A stretch of DNA of 64,000 bases from Pontederia crassipes (GCA_030549335.1 JAUKPH010000023.1:3243501-3307500); one strand, 5' to 3'. Shown: positions 24,420-37,745, numbered from the stretch's first letter. Notes: generated from the sequence alone by a model not told the origin. Numbers and translations are program-made.

Positions 24420-24840
24420 ACTCGACGTAGGAAGCAAAAACATCATACACAAAACAACAGTGAGTTAATATTGGGCAACTTTATCACTAAATGTCTCAAT
24501 CATCTTTAGAGGGTTTCTTAGTGGAATATCTTTCGGAACCATTTCTTTAACAATAGGAAAAATAAGAAAATATACATGTATCATTTAAGAATACGAAAAT
24601 GAGGAGCATATTTCAAAAGAATATTTTAGCAGGACAAGCATAGGTTAGGCTCATATAAAACACAGGGGCTAATCAAATAGTTTAGATGAATAACATTTGA
24701 AATTAAGATACTAGAGTACTTGGCACTGAAGTGCCATAGGAAAAGAAATTCAGGTTTCCAGCGGATGATATGGTATTGCCCTTGACGAGCACAAATATTT
24801 CGACCGCACACTGTAAATGAGAATCATGCATCCGAGATTT
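24420..24840 (-). other. Conserved coding-like minus-strand patches of the 1.9-kb unit
   Basis: Two minus-strand open segments recur in most units. One reads SESRMHDSHLQCAVEVFVLV followed by KGNTISSGG and FSYGTSVPS (units at about 24640-24840, 28561-28800, 32470-32661, 34323-34544). The other reads VKEMVPKDIPLINPLKMIET followed by FSDKVAQYYL (about 24430-24560, 28340-28470, 32190-32330, 34103-34240, 36955-37060). Changes between units include both silent and replacement differences and occasional frame breaks. I do not recognise either sequence. They could be exon remnants of a gene amplified in tandem, or part of an unclassified transposon. Confidence 0.35.
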
Positions 24841-25837
24841 AGAAAATGTCAGCAAATATATCACAACGTAGAGTTAAAGTTACCTCCTAAGAGTAAGATG
24901 AACAAAGGAGCACCTAAAACATTTGTAGAGATGAAGATGAGTAATAGCATGATTCTCTACCATTTTGGTGACATCTGGTTGATTGAACTTTATGCGGGAA
25001 ATGTGGTAGCATTATAACCTATAGATGTATTGAAAATAGCGTAGCTGCACGAAACCATAATAAACTTGTCAAACTAATGAATTAGAAAAGATGCTGACGA
25101 ATGACTAAGAAATAGTGAGTTAGCAACTTCACATGTAGTAAACAAACAATGAAAAAAATAAAATAAACCATAAAGCAAAATTTCAGCACCGAGGTTAGAT
25201 GCCATAAAAGATAACATGAAAATACTGATGGATCCTGTTATATATAAACTTGATTAGAGATTGGATGGCCAAGACCACTCACTTAACTACAGACAGCATT
25301 TGCAGTTGTGACTCCCACATTAGTGGCCAGATAGAGACAATCTTTAGCATGCAGATTTAAATTGGCTAGCCTTGAACATTACTAAATCAGGTAGCAATGT
25401 AGCAACATGGAAGAAAGCTAACTCTTTCTTTATTACTAGAAATAGTTTTAGGCTGCAAAAAATGGTTGTCAGTTAACTCTTGACGAAAGAAAGAATGCAT
25501 GACAGTAACCCAACACATATATTAAACCAAATGCATGCAGTTCTTTTGCATTTGAAAATTGTTTTGCCTGTGTATATTCCAGACTTCAGTGCACTGAAAC
25601 ATAGACAACGAAAGTTAGACAAGCTCATGAATGAGGTAGAAGGAACTTCCTGACATAGGTGATTTTAAGAATTTATAGAAATAAATAGAGCAAGTTTCCA
25701 ATGCTCTTTTTTTGAGACAAGGTCAGCAACCCATTATTTGGAGCCAATCCATTGTTGAAAAGAAAGCTGGATAGATAAAACCTAACCAAATTGAGGACTC
25801 TAAGAAATAAATCCGAGAGTACTTGTCACGGACATGC

Positions 25838-27833
25838 CCTAGGAATATCATTTGTGCATAATCATGCATTTAATTAATATACTTAGTTAGTTTGAATGTC
25901 CATTTAGTGATATTTGTATATAGTAATTAATATTTCGATTAGAGCATAATGATTACTTAATTATCCATAAACTTTACAAAGAAATTATATAGGGTTATTA
26001 GGAATAAATTTTAAATTTTCTAAATATTATAATATATATGTTAAAATAGGATTAATTAAGCTTAATTAGGGTTAAAACACTTAGTTATGACAAAAAAATG
26101 TGATTGGCCATCACTTAAATTCCAAGCAGCTAAAGCAGACAGGTGAGAGATGCTCAAAGGGATATTTTTCCAAACCGCCATACGACTTCAGAAAATTTTG
26201 AAAAAAATATACAAACCACTTAACATTATCTTTTCACCATGAAAAAATTACCAAAGGCCTAAGTCGAGCGAAACTACCTGGGAAAAATTGGGAACATCGG
26301 CTGTTCAAGGTGAGTTTTGATCCGAATATTGTTCCTCTGATTTAGAGAATCATTCTTTCGTGATCAACAAACCATAAATTATGAAATTTTGTATGGTAAA
26401 TCCATTCGAAGTTAGCTTTCCATGGTCCTAGACTCACGTAAAAAGAGCTTTATAGAGGAAGTTATAAACTTACCTTCGCAAATCACTCATCCTGTCCCGA
26501 GTCTGATATAGGTTCAATTTGTAAATTAAGGAACAGTTGGAATAGAGTGAATTAGGGTTTGAAATTTGGATATGCCTAATTACAGATTCTAAAGGTTCGG
26601 TGAGAGGTAGAATCATCCTATTTGAACTTGTATTTTGGGAGAAATGAATTTTTCATTTCATAGTGATGCTTTTGTCAGATTACAGGACATTGACAGATTG
26701 CGACTTGAATTAACTATTTTTATTATAAGTCTATACAGTGAGTTAAATTCTTTACTTTTTTATGACAAAATACTAATGAAGTCTAGTTTTCAGAAAAATT
26801 ATGAACTCGTTGAATGGAAAAGTATGAAGAAAAATATAAATCAATATTTCAGTGACACACAGTCTGTCAAAACACAAACTCTAGGTCAGATTGCCTTAGA
26901 TGTTATGACTTATTCATTTGGTTAATGATATTTGAGGATTGGAAATCTTAGTATGTCTAGCTTCGAATTAATCCAGAATCATAAGATTTGTCCATGTGGT
27001 TAAGAAGTTATGAATTATTTATTGGCAAATACTCAGTCTGAAATCTTAAGACGGCACCTAGTTAAGCTATAGAGGATTGAGAAGTTTCAATTGTGAAATA
27101 ACCTATGAACATAAATACTTGAAATTAGAAATTAGTATTAGAGATTATTATATGCATTTTAGGGTGCATAAGCATTCATACATTACGAGCATGCATTGCA
27201 TATTACTTTGTTGTAATTGGGAAGTAAAAAGACATTATTACTTGTAGGAAAATATCAAAGTACAAGTGAAAGGGAAGAAATCTAATAAACCTCCTTGAAG
27301 TGATAAAGTACAAGGTGAGTGGGTAAATTTACAACATAGCAAAATGATATATGTTACTTCTTTTATTTATGATATTATTTCAAGCAAAGATTATTATTAG
27401 TATTGTTATTGAAACATACCTTGAGTTAAGAATGGTATTTATGATATGCTACAAAATTTCATATGAGATGGAGTATTCTCTTGCATCAAAATATTTTCGG
27501 GGAACAATGCTTATGAAGTCAAAATAAGTTTTATTTGATAATGATATGAGATTATGACATGTGTATTTTGATATTGTTAAACTCCATGTGTTCATTAGCC
27601 TTTGAAAAAGGTCTTTGGGATCGCATTCGATATACATGAAGCATTTAGAGTGTATATCGGGTATCTTTACCCTTTGGGGGCTCCTCTGCGTGCACGTATT
27701 GACCCATGATATACTTTGCGTATCTGATAATCATAATTGGATGGCACACAATCATGATTGAGATACATATTGCTCCATGATTTGCTCTGCGTATTTGAGA
27801 CTCTTGATTTTAAATGTATAACACAAAATCAAG
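25838..27833 (-). mobile_element. Unclassified LTR-type repeat (solo-LTR-like), 2.0 kb
   Basis: An insertion in unit 2 of the array, bounded by a 9-bp direct repeat gagagtact (25829-25837 and 27834-27842). Its minus strand is similar over much of its length to 38100-39600 plus 42820-43077 (for example the block around ggtgagtgggtaaatttac). It ends, on that strand, in GTGACA. No protein domain was found. The TG...CA-like ends of the relative at 37746 suggest a long terminal repeat, but a 9-bp duplication is not what LTR integrases make, so the class stays open. It is degenerate and old. Confidence 0.5.
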
Positions 27834-30704
27834 AGAGTACTAGCTCCCGTGACTTGGACTCGGACGTGCTATCCGCCTGAGCCAACCAATTCGGTTTGTT
27901 AATACTCTTTAAGAGAGACAAGGTTGCGTTTTATCAAGTTTGCAAGGAAAATGTTTGATGACCAACTTAATTACGATACAAGGAGTTCACTGAACTACGT
28001 TTCTCTACATTGAAAACTCTGTTTTTTACTAAGAAGAGGAGACCTACCAGATTTGTAAGAATCACATTTTTATTAATGAAATTGCTATTTACATTGATAA
28101 GATCAACACATTGTATTTAAAACTCTTTTAGTTTCCTTTATGCGTTGATGGGGTATAGACATCATTTAAGCCTGATGTTCATACCCACAATTTGGTGGAA
28201 AATTATGTGCAGAGACTTAAAATTGGTACATCCCATGTGTTAACAACGAGCAGGCAGGTTTGGATATCTAGTATAATTTGAGCATATTACATAAAAACTT
28301 ATTAAGGAGGTAAATTTATTTAAAAGCCACTTGACGTAGGAAGCAAAAACATCATACACAAAGCCACTGTGAGATAATTATTGGGCAACTTTATCGCTAA
28401 ATGTCTCAATGATCTTTAGAGGGTTTATTAGTGGAATATCTTTCGGAACCATTTCTTTAACAACAGAAAATATAAGAACATATAAATGTATCATTTAAGC
28501 ATACAAAAATGGGGAGAATATTTCAAAAGAATATTTTCACTGGACAATCATAGGTTAGGCTTATACAAAACACAAGGGCGAATAATAAAATTTAGATGAA
28601 TAACATTTTAAATTACAGACTGTATGAGTGTACATAGGAACTGAGACGCGAGATACTAGAATACTTGGCGCTGAAGTACCATAGCAAAAGAAATTCAGGT
28701 TTTCATCGGATGATATGGTATTGCCCTTGACGATCACAAATACTTCTACCGCGAATTGTAAATGAGAATCATGCATCCGAGATTCAGAAAATGCTAGCAA
28801 AATATATCACTATGTAGAGTTAAAGTTGCCTTCTTAGAGTGAGATGAACAACGGAGCACCTGAAACATTTGTGTAGCATGATTCTCTGCCATTTTTGTAA
28901 CATCTGGTTGATTGAAATTTATGCAGGAAATCTGGTAGCATTATATCCTATAGATGTTGAAAACAGCTTAGCTGCACAAAACCATAATAAATTTGTCAAA
29001 CTAACGAATTAGAAAAGTTGTTGATGAATGACTAAAAAATAGTGAGTTAGCAAATTCACATGTAGTAAACAAAAATTAAAAAAAGTAAAATAGACAAAGA
29101 AGTAAAATTTCAGCACTGAGGTTAGATGCCATAACAGATAACATGAAATGGTACTGATGGATCCTGTTATATATAAATTCGATTAGAGATCGGATGCCAA
29201 GACCACTCACTTTACTACAGACAACATTTACAGTTGATTCCCACATTAGTGGCCAGATAGAAACAAGCTTTAGCATGCACATTTAAATTGAGTTGTCTTG
29301 AACATTAGTAAATCAGGGCGCAATGCAACAACATGGAAGAAAGCTAACTCTTTCTTTTTTACCAGAAATGGTTTTAGGCAGCAACGTTGTGCAAGAAATG
29401 GTTTTATCAGTTACTCCTGACTAAAGAAAGAATGCATGACAGTAACCCCATACATATAATAAACCAATGGATCTTAAACATCAAAATAAATAAACCACAA
29501 TGCACAAGTTCTTTTGCATTTGAAAATTGTTTTGCCTGTGTATATTCTAGACTTCCAGTGCACTGCAACATAGACATTAAAAGTTAGACAAGCTCATGAA
29601 TGCGGCAGAACGAACTTCCTGACATAGGTGATATTAAGAATTTACAGAAATAAATAGTGCAAGTTACCAATGCTCTTTTTTCGGACAAGGTCAATAACCC
29701 ATTATGTAGAGTCAATCCATTGTTCAAGAGAAGGCAGGATAGATAAAACCTAACCAAGTTGGGGACTCTAAGAAACGAATCCGAGAGTACTAGCTCCCCC
29801 ACCTGAGCCAACCAATTTGGTTTGGTGATGCACTTTAAAAGAGAGAAGGTTGCGTTTTATCAAGTTAGCTTTGATGACCAACTTAATTACGATACAAGGA
29901 GTTCACTGAGCTACATTTCTCCACATTAAAAACTCTATTTTTTTCCTAAGAAGAGGATACCTACCAGATTTGTAGGCATCACATTTTTATCAATGAAACT
30001 GATATTTACATTGACAAGATCAACATTGTACTTAAAACTCTTTTAGTTTCCTTTATGCATTGGTGTGGTATAGACATCATTGAAGTCTAATGTTCATACC
30101 CAATTTAGTGGAAAATTATGGCCAGATAGAAACATGCTTTAGCAAGCACATTTAAATTGAGTTGTCTTGAACATTAGTAAATCAGGTACCAATGTAGCAA
30201 CATGGAAGAAAGCTAACTCTTTCTTTTTTACCAGAAATAGTTTTAGGCAGCAAACTTGTGAAAGAAATGGTTTTGTCAGTTAACTCATGACAAAAGAAAG
30301 AATGCATGATAGTAACCCAATACATATATTAAACCAATGGATCTTAAACATTAAAATAAATAAACCACAATGCATCAAGTTCTTTTGCATTTGGTTGCCT
30401 GTGTATATTCCTGACTTCCAGTGCACTGCAACATAGACAAGGAAAGTTAGACAAGCTCATGAATGAGGAAGAAGGAATTTCCTGACATAGGTGGTTTTAA
30501 GAATTTACATAATTAAATAGAGCAAGTTTCCAATGCTATTTTTTTCAGACAAGGCCAACATCCCATTATGTAGAGCCAATCCATTGTTCAAGAGAAGACA
30601 GGATAAATAAAACCTAACCAAATTGGGGACTCTAAGAAACGAGTCCCAGAGTACTATCTCCCTTGACTTGGACTTGGATGTGCTATTCACCTGAGCCAAC
30701 CAAT

Positions 30705-31776
30705 TGTAGGATCCCAAAGGGCACCAAGAGGGGGGGGGAGGGGTGGGTGAATTGGTGTTTAACCAAAAATATTGATTTCAAGAAATTCGTCGCGGAAGCA
30801 CAAAACCGATTATTAAAACCTTTGCAATTCAAATTACAAACACAATATTAAAGGGAGAGAGAGTGAGAGAAACCAAACACAAATAGACACGGTGATTGTT
30901 GACGAGGTTCGGCCACACCTTGACCTACGTCTCCGCTCCGACTTCTCGACCTCAAGACCGTCGGAGATTCCACTAGCACTTCCTTTGTTCCAAATGGGGC
31001 AAGGAAGAAAGCCCTTTACACAACCACATTTTCTCCGCTTCAAGAGGCAAAGCAACCTCTCTTTTTTGGAAGCTAATCTATTTCTCTCGCTCAAGAGGTA
31101 AGATTTAGAACCTCTTTTACATAGGAGCTCTCTCTATCTTTCTGAACAAAATATTTTTCTCTCTTTACAATGCTAGGCTCACAAGAGTGGAAGAGAAAAA
31201 GACGAGCACAACTAAAATGATAACTTCAAGGAAAAAATCTTTTTTCTGATTTCTTGAAGTATTGCTTCAATGCTTGGATAGATGCTTTTGCTTCTGGCCT
31301 TGGCACACCTTTTATAAGCTCTGGTATGTGAAAAATTCGTCCAGAATTAATTCCATATTTTTCTCCTCGAAATATAGTCATTACTGTTCATTTCAGTAAT
31401 GGACCGGTCGACCGCATTTATGGACCGGTTGACCGGACTATATGACTGTTGCGCTGATTTCTCCAGTTACCGGTCGGTCGACCGAACCATCGACCGGTAC
31501 AGTCTCACAGTTTTAATTTGTAGCCGTCGAGCTGATCAGTCGACCTGTTCTTCGATCAGACTGTCGACCGGTATAGTCTCGACGTAAATTTGACAACTCA
31601 TGCATTGATCGGTCGACCGATATTTTAGATCGGTCAACCGGACTATCTCGACCGGCCTTCATAGCTTCGATCGGCAGATTGACCTCCCTGCACTATTTTG
31701 AACATAACTTTTTGCACAGTTATCCAAATTAGATGATCTTGGAGTCTATGGAAAGCTTACAGAATTCTCTATAAAG
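30705..31776. mobile_element. LTR-like fragment with CGGTCGACCG-type palindromes
   Basis: It replaces ~40 bases of unit 4. It starts TGTAGGATCC and ccaaagggcaccaagagggg, an opening I associate with LTRs of plant retrotransposons, and has a poly-G/GA tract at 30729-30745. The 31400-31680 part is crowded with variants of the palindrome cggtcgaccg. No coding domain. Both ends look truncated and no target duplication is visible. Treated as an old non-coding fossil of uncertain family. Confidence 0.4.
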
Positions 31777-34700
31777 TGTTTTATCAAATTTGCAAGGAAA
31801 ATGTTTGATGGCCAACTTAATTACGATACAAGGAATTTACTGAGCTACGTTTCTCTACATTGAAAACTCTATTTTTTTACTAAGAAGAGGAGACCTACCA
31901 CATTTGTAGGCATCACATTTTTCATTAATGAAATTGATATTTTCATTGATAAGATCAACATTGTATTTAAAAATCTTTTAGTTTCCTTTATGCGTTGATG
32001 GTGTATAGACATCATTGAAGTTTTATGTTCATACCCCCAATTTGCGCAAAATCATGTGTAGAGACTTAAAATAAGTACATTCCATGTGTTAACACCATGT
32101 TTTAACAACTAGCAGGCAGGTTTGGATATCTAGTATAAGTTGAGCATATTTCCATAAAAACATATTAAGGAGGTAAAGTTATTTAAAAGCCACTTGACGT
32201 AGGAAGCAAAAACATCATACATAAAACCACTGTGAGATAATATTGGGCAACTTTATCACTAAATCTCTCAATCATCTTTAGAGGGTTTATTAGTGGAATA
32301 TCTTTCGGAACCATTTCTTTAACAATAGGAAAAATAAGAAAATATGCATGTATCATTTAAGCATATGAAAATGGGGAGCATAATTCAAAAGAATATTTTC
32401 GCAGGACAATCATAGGTTAGGCTCATATAAAACACAGGGGCTAATCAAAGAATTTAGATGAATAACATTTTAAATTACAGGTTGTATGAGTGTACGCAAG
32501 AAGTGAGAAGCGAGATACAGAATAATTGGCACTGAAGTGCCATAGGAAAAGAAATTCAGGTTTCCACCGGATGATATGGTATTGCACTTGACGAGCACAA
32601 ATATTTCAACCGCACATTGTAAATGAGAATCATGCATCCGAGATTCAGAAAATAACATCAAAATATATAACTACGTAGAGTTAAAGTTACCTCCTACAAG
32701 TAAGATGAACAATGGGGCACCTGAAACATTTCTGGAGAGCATGATTCTCTCCTATTTTTGTGACATCCGATTGATTAAACTTTATGCGGGAAATGTGGTA
32801 GCATTATAACTATAGATGTATTGAAAATAGCTTAGCTGCACGAAACCAAAATAAACTTGTCAAACTAATGAATTAGAAAAGATGCTGGCGAATGACTAAA
32901 AAATAGTGAGTTAGAAAATTCACATGAAGTAAACGAACAGTGAAAAAAATAAAATAAACCATAAAGTAAAATTTCAGCACCGAGGTTAGATGCCATAAAA
33001 GATAACATGAAAATGGTACCGATGGTTCCTGTTATAGATAAACTTAATTAGAGATCGGATGGCCAAGACCACTCACTTAACTACAGACAACATTTGCAAT
33101 TGATTCCCACATTAGTAGCCAGATAGAGACAAGCTTTAGTATGCAGATTTAAATTGCCATGCCCTGAACATTAGTTAATCAGGTACTAATGTAGCAACAT
33201 GGAAGAAAGCTAACTCTTTCTTTTTTACCAGAAATGGTTTTAGGCAGCAACCTTGTGCAAGAAATGGTTTTGTCAGTTAACTCCTGACTAAACAAAGAAT
33301 GCATGACAGTAACCCCATACATGTATTAAACCAATGGATCTTAAACATCAAAGTAAATAAACCACAATGCATCAAGTTCTTTTGCATTTGAAAATTGCTT
33401 TGCCTGTGTATATTCTAGACTTCCAGTGCACTTCAACATAGACATTAAAAGTTAGACAAGCTCATGAATGAGGCAGAACGAACTTCCTGACATAGGTGAT
33501 ATTAAGAATTTATAGAAATAAATAGTGCAAGTTACCAATGCTCTTTTTTCGGACAAGGTCAACAACCCATTATCTAGAGTCAATCCACGTTCAAGAGAAC
33601 GCAGGATAGATAAAACCTAACCAAATTGGGGACTCTAAGAAACGAATCCGAGAGTACTTGCTCCCCCACCTGAGCCAACCAATTTGGTTTGGTGATGCCC
33701 TTTAAAAGAGAGAAGGTTGTGTTTTATCAAGTTAGCAAGGAAAATGTTTGATGACCAACTTAATTATGATACAAGGAGTTCACTGAAACTCTGTTTTTTT
33801 CCTAAGAAGAGGAGATCTACCATATTTGTAGGCATCACATTTTTATCAATGAAATTGATATTTACATTGACAAGATCAACATTGTATTTAAAACTCTTTT
33901 AGTTTCCTTTATGAGTTGATGGGGTATAGACATCATTGAAGTCTAATGTTCATACCCAATTTGGTGGTAAATTATGTGCATAGATTTAAAATAGGTACAC
34001 TCAATGTGTTAACACCATGTTTTAACAACTAGCAGGCAGGTTTGGATATTTAGTATAATTTGAGCATATTTACATAAAAACTTTTTAAGGAAGAAAAGTT
34101 ATTTAAAATCCACTTGACGTAGGAGGCAAAAACATCATACACAAAACCACTATGAGATAATATTGCTCAACTTTATCACAAAATGTCTCAATCATCCTTA
34201 GAGGGTTTATTAGTGGAATATCTTTTGGAACCATTTCTTTAACAATAGGAAAATGGGGAGCATATTTCAAAAGAATATTTTCGCTGGACAATCATAGGTT
34301 AGGCTCATATAAAATACAGGGGCTAAACAAATAATTTAGATGAATAACATTTTAAATTACAGGTCGTATGAGTGTACATACGAAGTGAGAAGCGAGATAC
34401 CACAATACTTGGCACTGAAGTGCCATAGTTAACGAAATTCAGTTTTCCACCGGATGAAATGGTATCGCCCTTGAGGAGCACAAATACTTCTACCGCACAT
34501 TGTAAATGAGAATCATGCATCCGAGATTCAGAAAATGCCAGCAAAATATATCATTATGTAGAGTTAAAGTTACCTCCTTAGAGTAAGATGAACAACGGAG
34601 CACATGAAACATTCGTGGAGATGAAGATGGGTAATAGCATGATTCTCTCCCATTTTTGTGTCATCTGGTTCATTGAACTTTATCCGGGAAATGTGGAAGC

Positions 34701-36068
34701 ATTATAACCTATAGATATATTGAAAACAGCTTAGCTGCACGAAACCATAATAAACTTGTCAAACTAATGAATTAGAAAAGATGCTGACGAATGACTAAGA
34801 AATAGTTAGTTAGCAAATTCACATGTAGTAAACAAACAATGAAAAAAATAAAATAAACCATAACGCAAAATTTCAGCACCGAGGTTAGATGCCATAAAAG
34901 ATAACATGAAAAATGGTCAAGATCACTCACTTAACTACAGGCAACATTTGCAGTTGACTCCCACATTAGTGGCCAGATAGAGACAAGCTTTAGCATGCAA
35001 ATTTAAATTGGTTTGCCTTGAACATTAGTAAATCAGGTAGCAATGTAACAACATGGAAGAAAGCCAACTCTTTCTTTTTTACAAGAAATGGTTTTAGGCT
35101 GCAAGAAATGGTTATGTCAGTTAACTCATGATGAAAGAAATAATGCATGATAGTAACCCAATACATATATTAAACCAATGGATCTTAAACATTAAAATAA
35201 GTAAACCACAATGCATGCAATTCTTTTGCATTTGAAAATTGTTTTGCCTGTGTATATTACAGACTTCAAGTGCACTGCAACATAGACAACGAAAGTTAGA
35301 CAAGCTCATGAATGAGGCAGAAGGAACTTCCTGACATAGGTAATTTTAAGAATTTACAGAAATAAATAGAGCAAGCTTCCAGTGCTGCTTTGTTTTTTCA
35401 GACAAGGTCAACAACCCGTAATGTAGAGCCAATCCATTGTTCAAGAGAAAGCAGGATAACAAAACCTAACCAAATTGGGGACTTTTAGAAACAAATTCAA
35501 GAGTACTAGCTCCCGTGACTTGGACTTGGACGTGCTATCCACCTGAGTGAACCACTTTGGTTTGGTAATGCTCTTTAAAAGAGAGAAGGTTGTGTTTGAT
35601 CAAGTTTGCAAGGAAAATGTTGATGACCAACTTAATTACGATACTAGGAGTTCCCTGAGCTACGCTTCTCTACATTGAAAACTCTATTTTTTTACTTAAA
35701 AAGAGGAGACCTACCAGATTTGTAGGCATCATATTTTTATTAATGAAATTGATATTTACGTTGACAAGGTCAACATTGTATTTAAAACTCTCTTAGTTTC
35801 CTTTATGCGTTGGCGAGGTATAGACATCATTGAAGTCTAATGTTCATACCCAATTTGGTGGAAAATTATGTGCAGAGACTTAAAATAGGTACTGTCCATG
35901 TTTTAACTTCATGTTTTGACAAGCAGCATGCCGGTTTGGATATTTAAAATAGGTACAGTCCATGTGTTAGCAAAATTTGAGCATATTTACGTAAAAACTT
36001 ATTAAGGAAGTAAAGTTATTTAAAAGCCACATGACATAGGAAGCAAAAAACATCATACACAAAACCAC

Positions 36069-36949
36069 GGGTAAATTACACGAATGGTCCATCAACTTTG
36101 ATTTTCAATTGGTCCTCCAACTTCAATTTATAACCAGAACGTCTTCCATCTTTCATTTTCTTGCACGCTTAGTCCTCCTGACCGATGATAGTGAATTTCC
36201 CGGTTGCCTTGCTTACGTGGCGAATTTTCTCTCTCCTCCACATCATTTTATGTCCTTCACATCATTATAAAAATAAAAAATAATAATAAAAAAGGATGAA
36301 GTTTTCACGTCATTAAAAAAAATTAAAAATAAAAAAAATCAAAAGCCCGCGGGAGAAAGAAGGAGGGGGGCGGTCACCCCCAGCTCGCCGGAGCTCGAGC
36401 TCGAGCTCTCCAGCCGAAAGAGAGGGGGGCGAGCGGGAGAGAGAGGGGAGCGGTCGCCGGAGCTCGAGCAGAGGGGGGGTCGTCGGAGCTCGAGCAGAGG
36501 GGGGTGAACGCCCCCCTCCTCTCTCCCGCGCTACGGGAGAGAGGAGGAGGGGGGCGGTCGCCCCCCTCTCTCTCGGCTAGAGAGCGGGAGAGAGAGGGAG
36601 GGGGGGCGGTAGAGAGCTCGAGCTCGAGCAGAGGGGGGCGATCGCCCCCCTCCTTTCTTCCGCGGGCTCCTGATTTTTTTATTTTTAAATTTTTTTTAAT
36701 GACATGGAAACTTCATCCTTTTTTATTATTATTTTTTTATTTTTATAATGATGTGGCGGACATAAAATAATGTGGAGGAGAGAGAAAATCTGCCACGTAA
36801 GCAAGGCAATCGGGAAATCCACTATCACCGGTCAAGAGGACTAAGCGTGCAAGAAAATGAAAGATGGAGGACGTTCTGGTTATAAATTGAAGTTGGGGGA
36901 CCAATTGAAAATCGACTCAAAGTTGGGGGACCATTCGTGTAATTTACCC
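36069..36949. mobile_element. Foldback Mutator-type MITE, 0.88 kb
   Basis: Arms of more than 200 bp are inverted copies of each other: the left begins gggtaaattacacgaatggt and the right ends with its complement. The 9-bp flanks are caaaaccac (36060-36068) and caaaactac (36950-36958), a 9-bp target duplication with one mismatch, as expected for Mutator elements. Other units of the array supply the empty site (cacaaaaccactgtgag). The arms continue through AT-rich sequence into a GC-rich core (36345-36670) that is itself full of ctcgagctcgag and cgatcgccccc-type inverted motifs. No gene; the ORF in the core is low complexity. Confidence 0.9.
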
Positions 36950-37158
36950 CAAAACTACTGTGAGATAATATCAGGCAACTTTATCACTAAATGTCTCAAT
37001 CATCTTTAGAGGGTTTATTAGTGAAATATCTTTCCGAATCATTTCTTTAACAACAGGAAAAAGAAGAAAAATATACATGTATCATTTGCCAAGCATACGA
37101 AAATGGGAAGCATATTTCAAGAGAATATTTTCCCTGAACAATCATAGGTTAGGCTCAT

Positions 37159-37745
37159 AGGAGACTGTTAAGAACCTTTATGATATTTCATAAAGGAGAT
37201 CTATCAAAAGAATCAAATAAATGATTTTGTGCCTGTTTTTTGATATGCTCCCTTGCTCAGGAACCAATGACATGTCAAAAAGAACATAAAATTTGAAAAA
37301 CTATAAGTTTTTCCTATGAATTAATTGAGAATTTGATCCCAAAAGTCATTGCAGCATATGATGGAAATAGGTTGTATGTAGTTCTTTGGGACATAACATG
37401 GAATCTGAACCAGAACTGATAGCAGATGATTACTCAATTTAATTAATCATCGATCCTGTTCATTAGAAAAAAGAAACACTCGGATCATTTTTAAGTCCTG
37501 CAAGAAATGAAGATCTAGAAAAGGAACAAAATGACAAAGCTAAACTAACCGTTTTCATCAATGAGCTCCAACAACTGCAACAAAATGGAAAAGAACAGTC
37601 TTCTCAAAAAATAAGAAAAGAAAAGAACACACAAAACGAATTAGGAAAAGGGCAAAAAGGCATAACGTTAGAACAGGAACAACATGAAGAAAGGTGAGGG
37701 CGACATCCAGAACCTTCAAGCACCTAAGCGAGAGACGGCACCTTG
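37159..37745. other. Unassigned stretch after the array
   Basis: The tandem unit breaks off at 37158. The following ~590 bases are AT-rich with no gene, repeat end or RNA gene that I can support. Confidence 0.4.

Larger units (their letters stand above)
18293..37158. repeat. Tandem array of ~1.9-kb units with later insertions
   Basis: The anchor aagctttagcatgca and the ~1.9 kb after it recur. Using the anchor, units start near 18302, 25339, 29265, 30134, 33131 and 34985; the last is partial and ends at 37158. After subtracting insertions the units measure about 1.91, 1.92, 0.87 (internal deletion of ~1 kb), 1.92, 1.85 and ~1.3 kb. Insertions are a MULE (18794-23921), an LTR-type repeat (25838-27833), an LTR-like fragment (30705-31776) and a foldback MITE (36069-36949). 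Units 3 and 5 share the same ~25-bp deletion in a tRNA-like patch, so they are sister units. Minus-strand coding-like patches are described separately. Confidence 0.92.

Noticed and set aside
24626-24811. MCGRNICARQGQYHII, superficially like the start of SRAP/HMCES proteins
   Set aside because: Only the first few residues agree; the alternative frame of the same patch is the one conserved between units.
26635-26925. 96-codon plus-strand ORF inside the LTR-type repeat
   Set aside because: AT-rich, no match to a known family, not maintained in the related repeat at 37746-43077.
27834-27895. A tRNA gene
   Set aside because: Box B is imperfect and no acceptor stem or full cloverleaf can be drawn.
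36504-36770. ORF in the core of the foldback MITE
   Set aside because: Low-complexity frame produced by inverted GC-rich repeats, followed by AT-rich arm sequence.
18293-37158. CRISPR-like or satellite array
   Set aside because: Units are ~1.9 kb with complex content and no short repeat-spacer pattern; eukaryotic context.
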